Shown here piece by piece: positions 57,273 through 64,000 of a stretch of DNA of 64,000 nt. Under the pieces are notes generated by a model. That model worked only from the letters and a program-made list of their open reading frames with translations. It searched no databases and had not been told where the DNA came from. Numbering within the stretch: position 1 is the stretch's first letter; the number at the start of each line of letters is the position of its first letter. The DNA lies in the NCBI GenBank assembly GCA_966211955.1, contig CBIHOF010000002.1, positions 124,001 to 188,000 on the forward strand, read 5' to 3'. Origin of the DNA: Albitalea sp966211955. GTDB lineage: Bacteria > Pseudomonadota > Gammaproteobacteria > Burkholderiales > Burkholderiaceae_C. The position numbers and the translations under genes were made by a program.

Positions 57273-57639
57273 GTGATTGACCCCACGCGCGTCCCCGTCA
57301 GTCATGTCGAAGTCAGGTTCTCGCAGATAGAACGCATGCCAACCAGACGCATGCCAACCGACGCACTCGCCCCACGAGTGCAACGACCTTGCTCGCCATG
57401 GATTTGATGGTGCGGCAAGGCTCGCCATCGCCCCTGTTTTGCGATGCCCATTGCGAGGTATTCCGACAAGGGTCTTCACCTGTATCTCGTGCGAATGTCG
57501 CGTGCCTATCATGCGCGCCCCTGCACATCGGCGCCTGAAGTTGCCGGCGTTCGGGCCCATCAGTGCCGCTTCGGTCCACAAGGCTTTGGCTGCACTTTCC
57601 TCCATCCTGGCAACGATCCCTTTGTAGGAGTTGGTGGTT
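57273..57639. other. 367-bp divergent intergenic region without a convincing gene
   Basis: Lies between two divergent starts (57272 minus, 57640 plus), so both promoters should be here. Short open frames inside have no homology pattern or ribosome site. The only structure noticed is a tandem 13-bp repeat at 57332-57359. Confidence 0.7.
57332..57359. repeat. Tandem ACGCATGCCAACC repeat, 15-bp period
   Basis: ACGCATGCCAACC occurs at 57332-57344 and 57347-57359, followed by a partial third copy (GACGCA). GCATGC is itself palindromic. It sits in a divergent promoter region, so it could bind a regulator, but this is speculative. Confidence 0.55.
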
Positions 57640-59823
57640 ATGAACAAGGTCATATTGCGGCCTCGCCTGCATGCAGTCCTGATCGGACTGGCGGCGACAC
57701 TGGGCCTCACGGTCGGCGGCGCATTCGCGCAGAGCAAGGACGCGGGCAACGCGACGGATGTCGTGAATCCACATTCGCCGCGCTACGGGCATCCGTACCG
57801 GCACGGCGCCGTGCCCACGCGAGAGGCGCACGAGAACATGTTGCTGTGGGCGGCGCAAAACCACCCGCTTCATCCTTCGGCCGCGGCCGGCAAGCTGCAT
57901 GGTGCTACGGGTTCCGTAGCGGCCGTGGCGGCGGCGACAGGCCCGCAGACCATCAGCTTCAACGGCGGGGTCAACGGCATCGGCGTGACCAGCGGATCGC
58001 CGAAGGTCTACCTGGTGTTCTGGGGCACGCAGTGGGGCACCGCAGGCACCAATGCCAACGGCTACACCACCTTCACCGGCGACCCGAAGAGCGCGGCGCC
58101 CTACATGCAGGCCTGGATCAAGGGCCTGGGCACCAACGGCGAGCTGTGGTCGGGCACGATGACGCAGTACTGCGACGGACCTTCCGTCGCCACCGGCGCC
58201 ACCACTTGCCCCGCGGGCGCGCCGCATGTGGGCTACCCGAGCAATGCGCTGGCCGGCGTCTGGTACGACAACTCCGCCGCAGCGCCTTCGGCCGCGACCG
58301 GTCACCAGATTGCGGCCGAAGCGGTGAAGGCCGCGGCCCATTTCGGCAACACGACCGCGGCGTCCAACCGCTACGTGCAGTACATCATCATGTCGCCCAC
58401 CGGCACCAAGCCCGATGGCTTCAACACGCCGCAAGGCGGGTTCTGCGCATGGCACGACTACAACGGCGACACCACGCTCTCGGGTGGCGCCGCATCGTCG
58501 CCGTACGGTGACATCGCCTTCACCAACATGCCGTACGTGACGGACGCGGGCACGAGCTGCGGCCAGAGCTCGGTGAGTTCGGTGCTCGATGGTTTCTCCA
58601 TCGTGGGCGGCCACGAGTATGCCGAGACCATCACCGACCAGAATCCGGCCGGCGGATGGATCAACCGCACCGGCTCGTCCTACAACGGACAAGAGAACGC
58701 CGACGAGTGCGCATGGATCAGCTCGGGGCAGGGCGCCACGGCGCTGGTCACGTTCTCCACCGGCTCCTTCGCCATGCAGAGCTCGTGGTCCAACGACACC
58801 AACCGCTGTGACCTCACGCATCCGATCGTGACCGGCAGCGGCGGCACGCCATCGGCCAACTTCACCTTCACCACGAGCGGGCTCACGGCCAACTTCACCG
58901 ACACCTCCACCGACGCGGGCGGCACCATCGGCTCTCATGCGTGGAACTTCGGTGACGGCGGCACCTCGACCGCGAGCAACCCGAGCCATACCTATGCGGC
59001 CGCCGGCACCTACACCGTGACCGAGACCGTGACCGACAGCGGCAACGGCACGACGAGCACCAAGAGCGCATCGGTCTCGGTGAGCGCGACGGGTGGCACG
59101 CCGGTGGCCAACTTCACCTACAGCGCCAGCGGCCTCGCGGTGAACTTCACCGACACGTCGACCGACACGGGCGGCACCATCGGATCGCATTCGTGGAACT
59201 TCGGCGACGGCGCCACCTCCACCGCGACCAACCCGAGCCACACCTATGCCACGGCCGGCACCTACAGCGTGAGCGAGACGGTGACCGACAGTGTCAACGG
59301 CAGTTCGAACACGAAGACGGTGTCCCTGACGGTGACCGGCGGCGGCTCGCAGCAACTGCTGGTCAACACCGGCTTCGAAAGCGGTGCGGCCACGCCGTGG
59401 ACGCTGACGAGCGGCGTGCTGTGCAGCAACTCCGGCTGCAGCGGCGAGACGGCGCATGCAGGGACCTGGTTTGCATGGCTGGACGGCTATGGCAGCAGCC
59501 ACACCGACTCGGCGACGCAGGCGGTCACCATCCCCGCGGGCAAGGCGAGCGCGACGCTTGCGTTCTACCTGCACATCGACACGCGCGAATCGGGCAGCAC
59601 CGTGTACGACACGCTGAAGGTGCAGGTGCTCAACAGCGCGGGCACGGTGCTCGCGACGCTTGCGACCTACTCCAATGTCAACGCCGCGTCGGGCTATGCG
59701 CTCAAGAGCCTGAACATGAACGCGTACATCGGGCAGACGGTGAAGGTGCGCTTCCTCGGAGCGGAGGACTCGTCGCTGGCCACGTCCTTCGTCATCGACG
59801 ACGTGACGCTGACGGTGCAGTGA
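57640..59823 (+). CDS. Secreted PKD-domain protein with metallopeptidase-like N-terminal domain
   Basis: 727 residues. Signal peptide ends near 'GGAFAQ'. The first domain (to about 400) contains 'GTKPDGFNTPQGGFCAWHDY' and then 'GGHEYAETITDQNPAGGWI' followed by 'GQENADECAW'; an HExxE...D arrangement of this kind resembles zinc metallopeptidases, but no exact family is recognised. Two PKD domains follow ('SHAWNFGDGGTST.NPSHTY' and 'SHSWNFGDGATST.NPSHTY', about 400-570), then a beta-jelly-roll C-terminus starting 'LLVNTGFESGAATPWTL' that resembles a carbohydrate-binding module. Probably an extracellular hydrolase. AGGAG lies 11 bases before ATG 57640. Confidence 0.8.
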   Translation: MNKVILRPRLHAVLIGLAATLGLTVGGAFAQSKDAGNATDVVNPHSPRYGHPYRHGAVPTREAHENMLLWAAQNHPLHPSAAAGKLHGATGSVAAVAAATGPQTISFNGGVNGIGVTSGSPKVYLVFWGTQWGTAGTNANGYTTFTGDPKSAAPYMQAWIKGLGTNGELWSGTMTQYCDGPSVATGATTCPAGAPHVGYPSNALAGVWYDNSAAAPSAATGHQIAAEAVKAAAHFGNTTAASNRYVQYIIMSPTGTKPDGFNTPQGGFCAWHDYNGDTTLSGGAASSPYGDIAFTNMPYVTDAGTSCGQSSVSSVLDGFSIVGGHEYAETITDQNPAGGWINRTGSSYNGQENADECAWISSGQGATALVTFSTGSFAMQSSWSNDTNRCDLTHPIVTGSGGTPSANFTFTTSGLTANFTDTSTDAGGTIGSHAWNFGDGGTSTASNPSHTYAAAGTYTVTETVTDSGNGTTSTKSASVSVSATGGTPVANFTYSASGLAVNFTDTSTDTGGTIGSHSWNFGDGATSTATNPSHTYATAGTYSVSETVTDSVNGSSNTKTVSLTVTGGGSQQLLVNTGFESGAATPWTLTSGVLCSNSGCSGETAHAGTWFAWLDGYGSSHTDSATQAVTIPAGKASATLAFYLHIDTRESGSTVYDTLKVQVLNSAGTVLATLATYSNVNAASGYALKSLNMNAYIGQTVKVRFLGAEDSSLATSFVIDDVTLTVQ

Positions 59824-59830
59824 TGGCGGT

Positions 59831-59856
59831 ACCGGCCCGGGCTTGCCCGGGCCGGT
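59831..59856. repeat. GC-rich perfect hairpin after the PKD gene
   Basis: ACCGGCCCGG / CCGGGCCGGT with a GCTTGC loop (the arms are complementary further into the loop). It lies eight bases beyond the stop and has no T-tract; it may act as an mRNA-stabilising hairpin or weak terminator. Confidence 0.65.
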
Positions 59857-59935
59857 GAATCGGCATGGAGCGGGCCGCTCGCTGTGCGATGCGGCCCGCC
59901 GCGCCTGAAAGCACGTGTTCAAAGGAGGAGCTGCC

Positions 59936-60406
59936 ATGCGAAGTTCGTGCATGCCGCTCGATGCGGGGCGTCGGGTCGGCGCCCTGGTGTTGGTCGCGGT
60001 TGTCTTGTCGGCTGTGGGTTGCGTTGATCCAACCCTTGCGCAGCAGGCGAACGTGGCGCGCGCGCCCGACCCATCTTCAGCGCCGCCCACTGCGCGGCGC
60101 TCGAATGTTGCGACGCCGTTCATCACGCTGACGCCAACGACGGTGGAAGTGCCGCCCGGCGCCAAGGTGCTTCTCACGGCCAAGCCAGGCGGTGGCGAGG
60201 CGATGCTTTTCACGGTGGATTGGCAGGTTCAGGAAGGGTCGGCCGGCGGCACGGTCGAAGGCGTGGCCGCGCGCCACGCCGACGGAACGTACACGGCAAC
60301 CTACACCGCGCCGGCCGATGGTGCAGGGCCCTACCACGTCACCGCGAGCCTTCGCGAATACCCGGCCGCCTCCGCGGTCTCGACCATCGCGTTGCTACGC
60401 CGCTGA
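59936..60406 (+). CDS. Small Ig-fold lipoprotein
   Basis: 156 residues. Lipoprotein signal with lipobox 'LSAVGC', a disordered 'APDPSSAPPTARR' tether and a single Ig-like beta domain ('FITLTPTTVEVPPGAKVLLTAKP', 'FTVDWQVQEGSAGGTVEG', 'GTYTATYTAPADGAGPYHVTASL') of the kind used as bacterial stalk modules. AAGGAGG before ATG 59936 is strong. It follows the secreted PKD gene and may be expressed with it. Confidence 0.8.
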   Translation: MRSSCMPLDAGRRVGALVLVAVVLSAVGCVDPTLAQQANVARAPDPSSAPPTARRSNVATPFITLTPTTVEVPPGAKVLLTAKPGGGEAMLFTVDWQVQEGSAGGTVEGVAARHADGTYTATYTAPADGAGPYHVTASLREYPAASAVSTIALLRR

Positions 60407-60501
60407 TCGGCAACACGGGCTGGTGAATTCCCGTCGGACGCCTAAGATGAGGCATACCGCCGAGCTTCCTCGGCGCTTGCGCCTGCGCCCGAGGAGCTTC
60501 G

Positions 60502-61236
60502 ATGACACGTGCCCTTCACATGGCGTCCGTCGCCGCGCTGGTTCTCGTCGTCGCTTTGCTCGGAGCATGCTCGACAGCGTCACGCATCGATGGCATCGCA
60601 CGCGGCGATGTCGTCGCCGTCACCGTGACCGAGGCATCGCATGACGCATCGCCCGTCGCGATTCGCAACCAGGCGATCGGCGATGGCATGTCGGTTGGGG
60701 CGGCCTCGGGCGGCGTGGCCGGTGGTCTGTGGGGATTGAGCTGCGGGCCGTGGGCACCGCTGTGCGTGCCGTTGGGCGCCGCCTTGGGCCTCGTCACCGG
60801 CACGGCAGGTGGCGCAGTGGTGGGGATGACCGGCGCACTGCCGCCGGACAAGGCTGTGCAGCTGCGGCAACGGCTGGCCAGCGCACGGCAATCCCACGAC
60901 CTGCTCGCGGAACTGCGCAGTCACATCACCGACCGAGCGGCCACGCACTGGACGCTCGACGCAAGCGATGCCAAGGTGGAGGTGGCGGTGGAGTTGGGCG
61001 ACATCGAATTCAATTCCACCCGCGACGAGCACGTCAACCTTGTCGTGCACGCGCTCGTGACGGTGCGGCGCGTGAATGGCCAACCGCCATCGCAGCAAAA
61101 GCGCTATGACCACGCCAGCCCGCTTGGCACACTCCGCGCGTGGCTGGATGATCGCGGCGACCTCATGGACGCGAGCCTCAGCAACGCAAGCCGGCAAATC
61201 GCCGCGCAGATCGTGTCGGAGCTCGCGGCGAATTGA
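60502..61236 (+). CDS. Glycine-zipper lipoprotein of unknown function
   Basis: 244 residues. Lipoprotein signal 'VLVVALLGAC', then a hydrophobic Gly-rich segment ('GAASGGVAGGLWGL...GAALGLVTGTAGGAVVGMTG') that resembles a glycine zipper able to insert in a membrane, and a C-terminal mixed domain ('HWTLDASDAKVEVAVELGDIEFNSTRDEHVNLVVHALVTVRR') with a beta-sheet feel. I do not recognise the family. Likely an outer-membrane lipoprotein. Confidence 0.75.
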   Translation: MTRALHMASVAALVLVVALLGACSTASRIDGIARGDVVAVTVTEASHDASPVAIRNQAIGDGMSVGAASGGVAGGLWGLSCGPWAPLCVPLGAALGLVTGTAGGAVVGMTGALPPDKAVQLRQRLASARQSHDLLAELRSHITDRAATHWTLDASDAKVEVAVELGDIEFNSTRDEHVNLVVHALVTVRRVNGQPPSQQKRYDHASPLGTLRAWLDDRGDLMDASLSNASRQIAAQIVSELAAN

Positions 61237-61277
61237 CCTCGCTGCAGCGTTGCGCAGCGGCGAGCGGAGATGGGGCG

Positions 61278-62486
61278 CTACAGGATGTCCAGGGTCGGCA
61301 GGCCGCCGCTTGCACGGATGCAATGCCAAAGGTAGACGGCCAGTCCTGGGTCGCCAGTCCACAGCGTGTAGCGGCCGCGGCCGTGCTCCTGTCGCATGCG
61401 ATCGCGTTGCACGATGGCGTGGGCTGCAAACGATCTGGCACGTTCGAGCCACAGCGGGTCGCCGGTGCGCTCATACAAGCCCAGGAATGCATATCCGTTC
61501 CCCGCCGTGCCGTGGCACAAGCCGTATCCCTTCGCGAGGGGGCCGGCATTCCAGACGGCCTGGCCGGCTTGCGTCAGCAACGCATCGAGATCGGCAGAAA
61601 CGCCCGCAGGAAAGTCCGCCAACGCCGTCACGATGCCGGGCGCGCCATGGCACCACTGCATGAGCATTCGCGTCGAGCCGGCCCGCGGAATGAAAGTGCC
61701 CGAAGGCCAATTGACGGCACCGTCCTGCGACATCGCGAAGTTTCGCAAGGCGGTGGCCGTCCGCTCATGCAACTCGCCGCGTCGCGTGTCGTCGAGCAGA
61801 GCAGCGCCCTTCAGCAACGCATGGACGTTGCCAGCAAGGCCGTGGCCCGCGCCCAGGTACTGCACGACCTTGCCGTACATGTCCTGGCTCCAGAGGTTGC
61901 ACTGGGCCGGGCTGTCGAACACCCACTGCGACCACACGTCATCGACGTTGTCGAGGTAGAGATCCTTCCAGCGCGATTCCCCCGTCGCCTTCCACAAATG
62001 CCAGGCGGCGAGCATCGTGCCGGGTGCGCCCCACAGCGCCTCGTTGGTCGGGTTGCCGATGTTCGATCTGACGGAAACCTCCAGCCGGTCAGCGACCGCG
62101 GCCGAGCGGTTCATGTGCCACAGCACCGTCAGGATGCCGGTTTCGCCCAGGAAGTAGGACGGCACGACAGAGCCCGTGTCGGGCTCCGCCTGGTAGTCGG
62201 CGTCAGCCCGTGCCACACCTTCGACGGGGTCGAGGGTGAGATCGACCGCACCTTCGCGCTGGAGGTACCACAACGCCCAAAGCACACCGACGCGTCCGAG
62301 GTAGAGGCTCTTGAAGCCGGTGCGTGGCGTGTCGCCTTCGTCGTCGCGCGGATGCACCGGCCACGATTGGTCAGTGCCGCGCTGCTGCTCGATGTCGTGG
62401 ACGATCGAGCGCAAGGTCTCGTGCGCGACGAAGGCGTCCCAAGGCGTTGGGTCCAGGGCTTCATGTCGATCGGGTTCGAAGAGCAT
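61278..62486 (-). CDS. Orphan LanC-like protein
   Basis: 402 residues with the alpha/alpha-barrel of lanthionine synthetase C-like proteins. The zinc ligands of LanC are present: Cys279 in 'QWCHGAPGI' and Cys324-His325 in 'GLCHGTAGNG', with the catalytic-type His215 in 'GAGHGLAGN'. Further repeats are 'LYLGRVGVLWALWYL', 'FLGETGILTVLWHM' and 'LWGAPGTMLAAWHL'. LanC enzymes add cysteine thiols to dehydroamino acids, but no precursor peptide, LanB/LanM or exporter is nearby, so it may be a eukaryotic LanCL-like protein acting on other electrophiles. No clear ribosome site precedes the ATG. Confidence 0.9.
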   Translation of the reverse strand: MLFEPDRHEALDPTPWDAFVAHETLRSIVHDIEQQRGTDQSWPVHPRDDEGDTPRTGFKSLYLGRVGVLWALWYLQREGAVDLTLDPVEGVARADADYQAEPDTGSVVPSYFLGETGILTVLWHMNRSAAVADRLEVSVRSNIGNPTNEALWGAPGTMLAAWHLWKATGESRWKDLYLDNVDDVWSQWVFDSPAQCNLWSQDMYGKVVQYLGAGHGLAGNVHALLKGAALLDDTRRGELHERTATALRNFAMSQDGAVNWPSGTFIPRAGSTRMLMQWCHGAPGIVTALADFPAGVSADLDALLTQAGQAVWNAGPLAKGYGLCHGTAGNGYAFLGLYERTGDPLWLERARSFAAHAIVQRDRMRQEHGRGRYTLWTGDPGLAVYLWHCIRASGGLPTLDIL

Positions 62487-62626
62487 GGGCGTGTTTTACA
62501 CGACAAGACCACTGCATGGCTGTCTGTCGGATTGACTCATTGGCGATGACGCGTGTTTGTCATTCATCGAGAGGATGATTTCGAGCACGGTGCGAGGCAG
62601 CATGGCCATCCTCGGAGGTGCTCGGC

Positions 62627-63670
62627 ATGAAGGCGAAGACGACGCTATGGATGGTGCTGCTGGCGAGCGCGATGCTCGCGCCGTTTGCGGCTTGCGCATG
62701 GGGTCCGCAAGGCCACCAGGCCGTGGGCGCGATCGCTGATGAACTGATCAAGGGCAGCGCCGCGGAGATTCAAGTGAAGGCCATCCTCGGCAGCGTAAGC
62801 CTGCAACAGGCCTCGGTCTGGGCAGACTGTGCCAAGGGCGTCACCACCAGTGATGACGTCAACTTCACCTATCACTCCAACAACACCGCCTTCCCCGAAT
62901 GTGCCGTGTACGACACGCCGCAGTGGAAGCCCGTCTTCGAGCGCTTCGTCGCCGACAACTGGAAGCAATGCGGCACCGCGCACGACGGCGAGAAGTGCCA
63001 CCACCAGTACCACTACGCCGACATCTCCAACCGGCGCAACCACTACGCCGCCGGCGAGGTCGGCGCGAACACGCACGACGTCGTGCATTCGATCAATGCG
63101 GCCATCGAAGTTCTGCAGGACAAGCCCGCACCGGCGCCGTTCGTCATCCACGACAAGCGCGAGGCGCTGCTGCTGCTCACCCACTACCTGGGCGACATCC
63201 ACCAGCCGCTTCATGTGGAGGCGGTGTACCTGAGCGCGAAGGGGAAGGTGGTGGATCCTGATGCGATCGGCTATCACGCCGCCAATGACACGTCGGGTGG
63301 CAACGCCATCGTGGATGGATCGGAGAAGCTGCATCACGAATGGGATGCGATCCCGAGCGAGCTGGAAGTGGGCGGCAGCGGCTTCGACAATCTGGTGGCG
63401 CGAGCGCGCACGGTGGCCATCACCAAGGGTGCGATGGCGACTTGGTCGACGACCTGGGCCACCGACACCATCGACGCCGGCCACGTGGCCTTCACCGGCC
63501 TGCATTTCACGGCCAAGCCACCGCATGCGGGCAAGCCGCAATGGGCGGTGACGGGCACGCATGCGGCTGCGTACAAGTCGCACGCACAGGCGTTGAAGGA
63601 GCAGCAGTTGTCCGACGCGGGGGCGCGGTTGGCCGATGTGCTGAAGGCGGTTTGGCCGGATGGGCCTTGA
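62627..63670 (+). CDS. Secreted S1/P1-type nuclease
   Basis: 347 residues. The signal peptide ends 'FAACA', leaving Trp as the first mature residue ('WGPQGHQAVGAIADEL'), which is exactly the zinc-binding N-terminus of S1/P1 nucleases. Further zinc ligands are in 'DDVNFTYHSN', 'CHHQYHYADISN', 'LLLLTHYLGDIHQPLHVE' and 'LHHEWD'. The enzyme cleaves single-stranded nucleic acids and removes 3'-phosphates outside the cell or in the periplasm. GGAGGT seven bases before ATG 62627 fixes the start. Confidence 0.93.
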   Translation: MKAKTTLWMVLLASAMLAPFAACAWGPQGHQAVGAIADELIKGSAAEIQVKAILGSVSLQQASVWADCAKGVTTSDDVNFTYHSNNTAFPECAVYDTPQWKPVFERFVADNWKQCGTAHDGEKCHHQYHYADISNRRNHYAAGEVGANTHDVVHSINAAIEVLQDKPAPAPFVIHDKREALLLLTHYLGDIHQPLHVEAVYLSAKGKVVDPDAIGYHAANDTSGGNAIVDGSEKLHHEWDAIPSELEVGGSGFDNLVARARTVAITKGAMATWSTTWATDTIDAGHVAFTGLHFTAKPPHAGKPQWAVTGTHAAAYKSHAQALKEQQLSDAGARLADVLKAVWPDGP

Positions 63671-63938
63671 ACGAAGAGTCACTGAACGTCATGGGTCGCC
63701 GCGGGGTCAATGACGGACTACAGCGGAAGGCCGTGCGGCATGAATGAGTTGGGCGGTGACCGTTGCCGACCCAAGGCCGTCGTTGCATCCTCCGGACTAA
63801 TGGTCGGATAGCCGTCGCTCGGATCGCTCCGCACACCCGGCCCAAGAGCGGCTTGCTTGCGTCGCGACGCTCAACCTGTAGACTGGGGCACGCTCCCCTA
63901 CGCTGCCAGCAGTTGGGCTGAGGCGCGGTGCTGCCACC

Positions 63939-64000
63939 ATGCCAACGTCTCCCACCGCCGCCCCCGTTGCGAGGTACGAACTGCTGGCTCGAGAACTCGA
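63939..64000 (+). CDS. Start of a probable MocR/GntR-type regulator, truncated by window
   Basis: ATG at 63939 followed by 'MPTSPTAAPVARYELLAREL' up to the window end. 'ARYELLAREL' is the usual opening of the GntR winged helix in PLP-dependent MocR regulators, but only 20 residues are visible, so the call is tentative. TAGACT (63881-63886) could be a -10 element. Confidence 0.4.
   Translation, partial: MPTSPTAAPVARYELLAREL

Noticed and set aside
57332..57359. CRISPR array
   Set aside because: Only two full copies with a two-base gap; no spacers and no cas genes.
57313..60213. A 966-codon minus-strand open frame across the PKD gene
   Set aside because: It is antisense to a gene with a signal peptide, PKD modules and a ribosome site; the translation is Arg/Gly/Val-rich noise.
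61278..62486. A lanthipeptide biosynthesis cluster
   Set aside because: Only the LanC-like gene is present; no dehydratase, precursor or transporter was found on either side.
63671..63938. A small RNA or mobile element remnant between the nuclease and the last gene
   Set aside because: Nothing beyond a possible promoter near 63855-63886 could be supported; no inverted ends or stable hairpin with T-tract.

Overview
The window is high-GC DNA (roughly two thirds G+C by eye) from a Gram-negative bacterium. It carries a PEP-CTERM exported protein, a trimeric-type porin, MipA/OmpV and YXWGXW proteins, an OFA-type MFS carrier and an opgG-opgH pair. That mix fits a betaproteobacterium of the order Burkholderiales, probably the Rubrivivax/Leptothrix/Rhizobacter side; this is inferred from protein types, not from rRNA. 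No rRNA, tRNA, CRISPR array, insertion sequence or prophage was seen, so this looks like ordinary chromosome with short operons on both strands.

Left part (1-13.7 kb): a truncated surface lipoprotein with Ig-like repeats and an ice-binding (DUF3494) domain; a MerR/TipAS regulator with its own 19-bp-spacer promoter followed by a methyltransferase; creA; a secreted protein built of a twofold repeat; an RNB ribonuclease overlapping an O6-alkylguanine-DNA methyltransferase; an MFS drug exporter; a PEP-CTERM protein with a clean terminator; galM; small secreted or low-complexity proteins; and a 3-hydroxyacyl-CoA dehydrogenase that lacks the usual hydratase half.

Middle (14-33 kb): an apparent three-gene unit of a signal-peptide-bearing nucleosidase, a NUP-family protein and a TonB-dependent receptor, which together suggest capture and periplasmic cleavage of nucleosides. 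Next comes a glrK-qseG-glrR (qseEGF) two-component operon directly upstream of opgGH. Between them lie a near-consensus sigma-54 promoter and one exact plus one near copy of the TGTC-N10-GACA site used by GlrR in enterobacteria, so the regulator probably drives periplasmic glucan synthesis. After that come a JmjC-like cupin protein, a GNAT-like/PF10118 pair, and copA-cueR behind a textbook CueR promoter placed so that the copA mRNA would be leaderless. A membrane caspase-like (C13) peptidase closes this section.

Right part (34-64 kb): an AraC regulator divergent from an MFS-SnoaL pair; an OFA antiporter coupled to MipA; an orphan ClpP paralogue; an S33 peptidase; a porin with a strong terminator; a Sel1-type protein; an HDAC/acetylpolyamine amidohydrolase; a 7TM diguanylate cyclase with an intact I-site; a D,D-dipeptidase/AstE-like/OpgB-like run; hydrolases; a secreted PKD protein with a metallopeptidase-like motif; lipoproteins; an orphan LanC-like protein; an S1/P1 nuclease; and the first codons of a probable MocR/GntR regulator at the edge.

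Themes that link the genes: osmoregulated periplasmic glucans (opgG, opgH, opgB-like, GlrKR), nucleic acid and nucleoside scavenging (S1/P1 nuclease, nucleosidase, NUP, receptor), and envelope or surface proteins.
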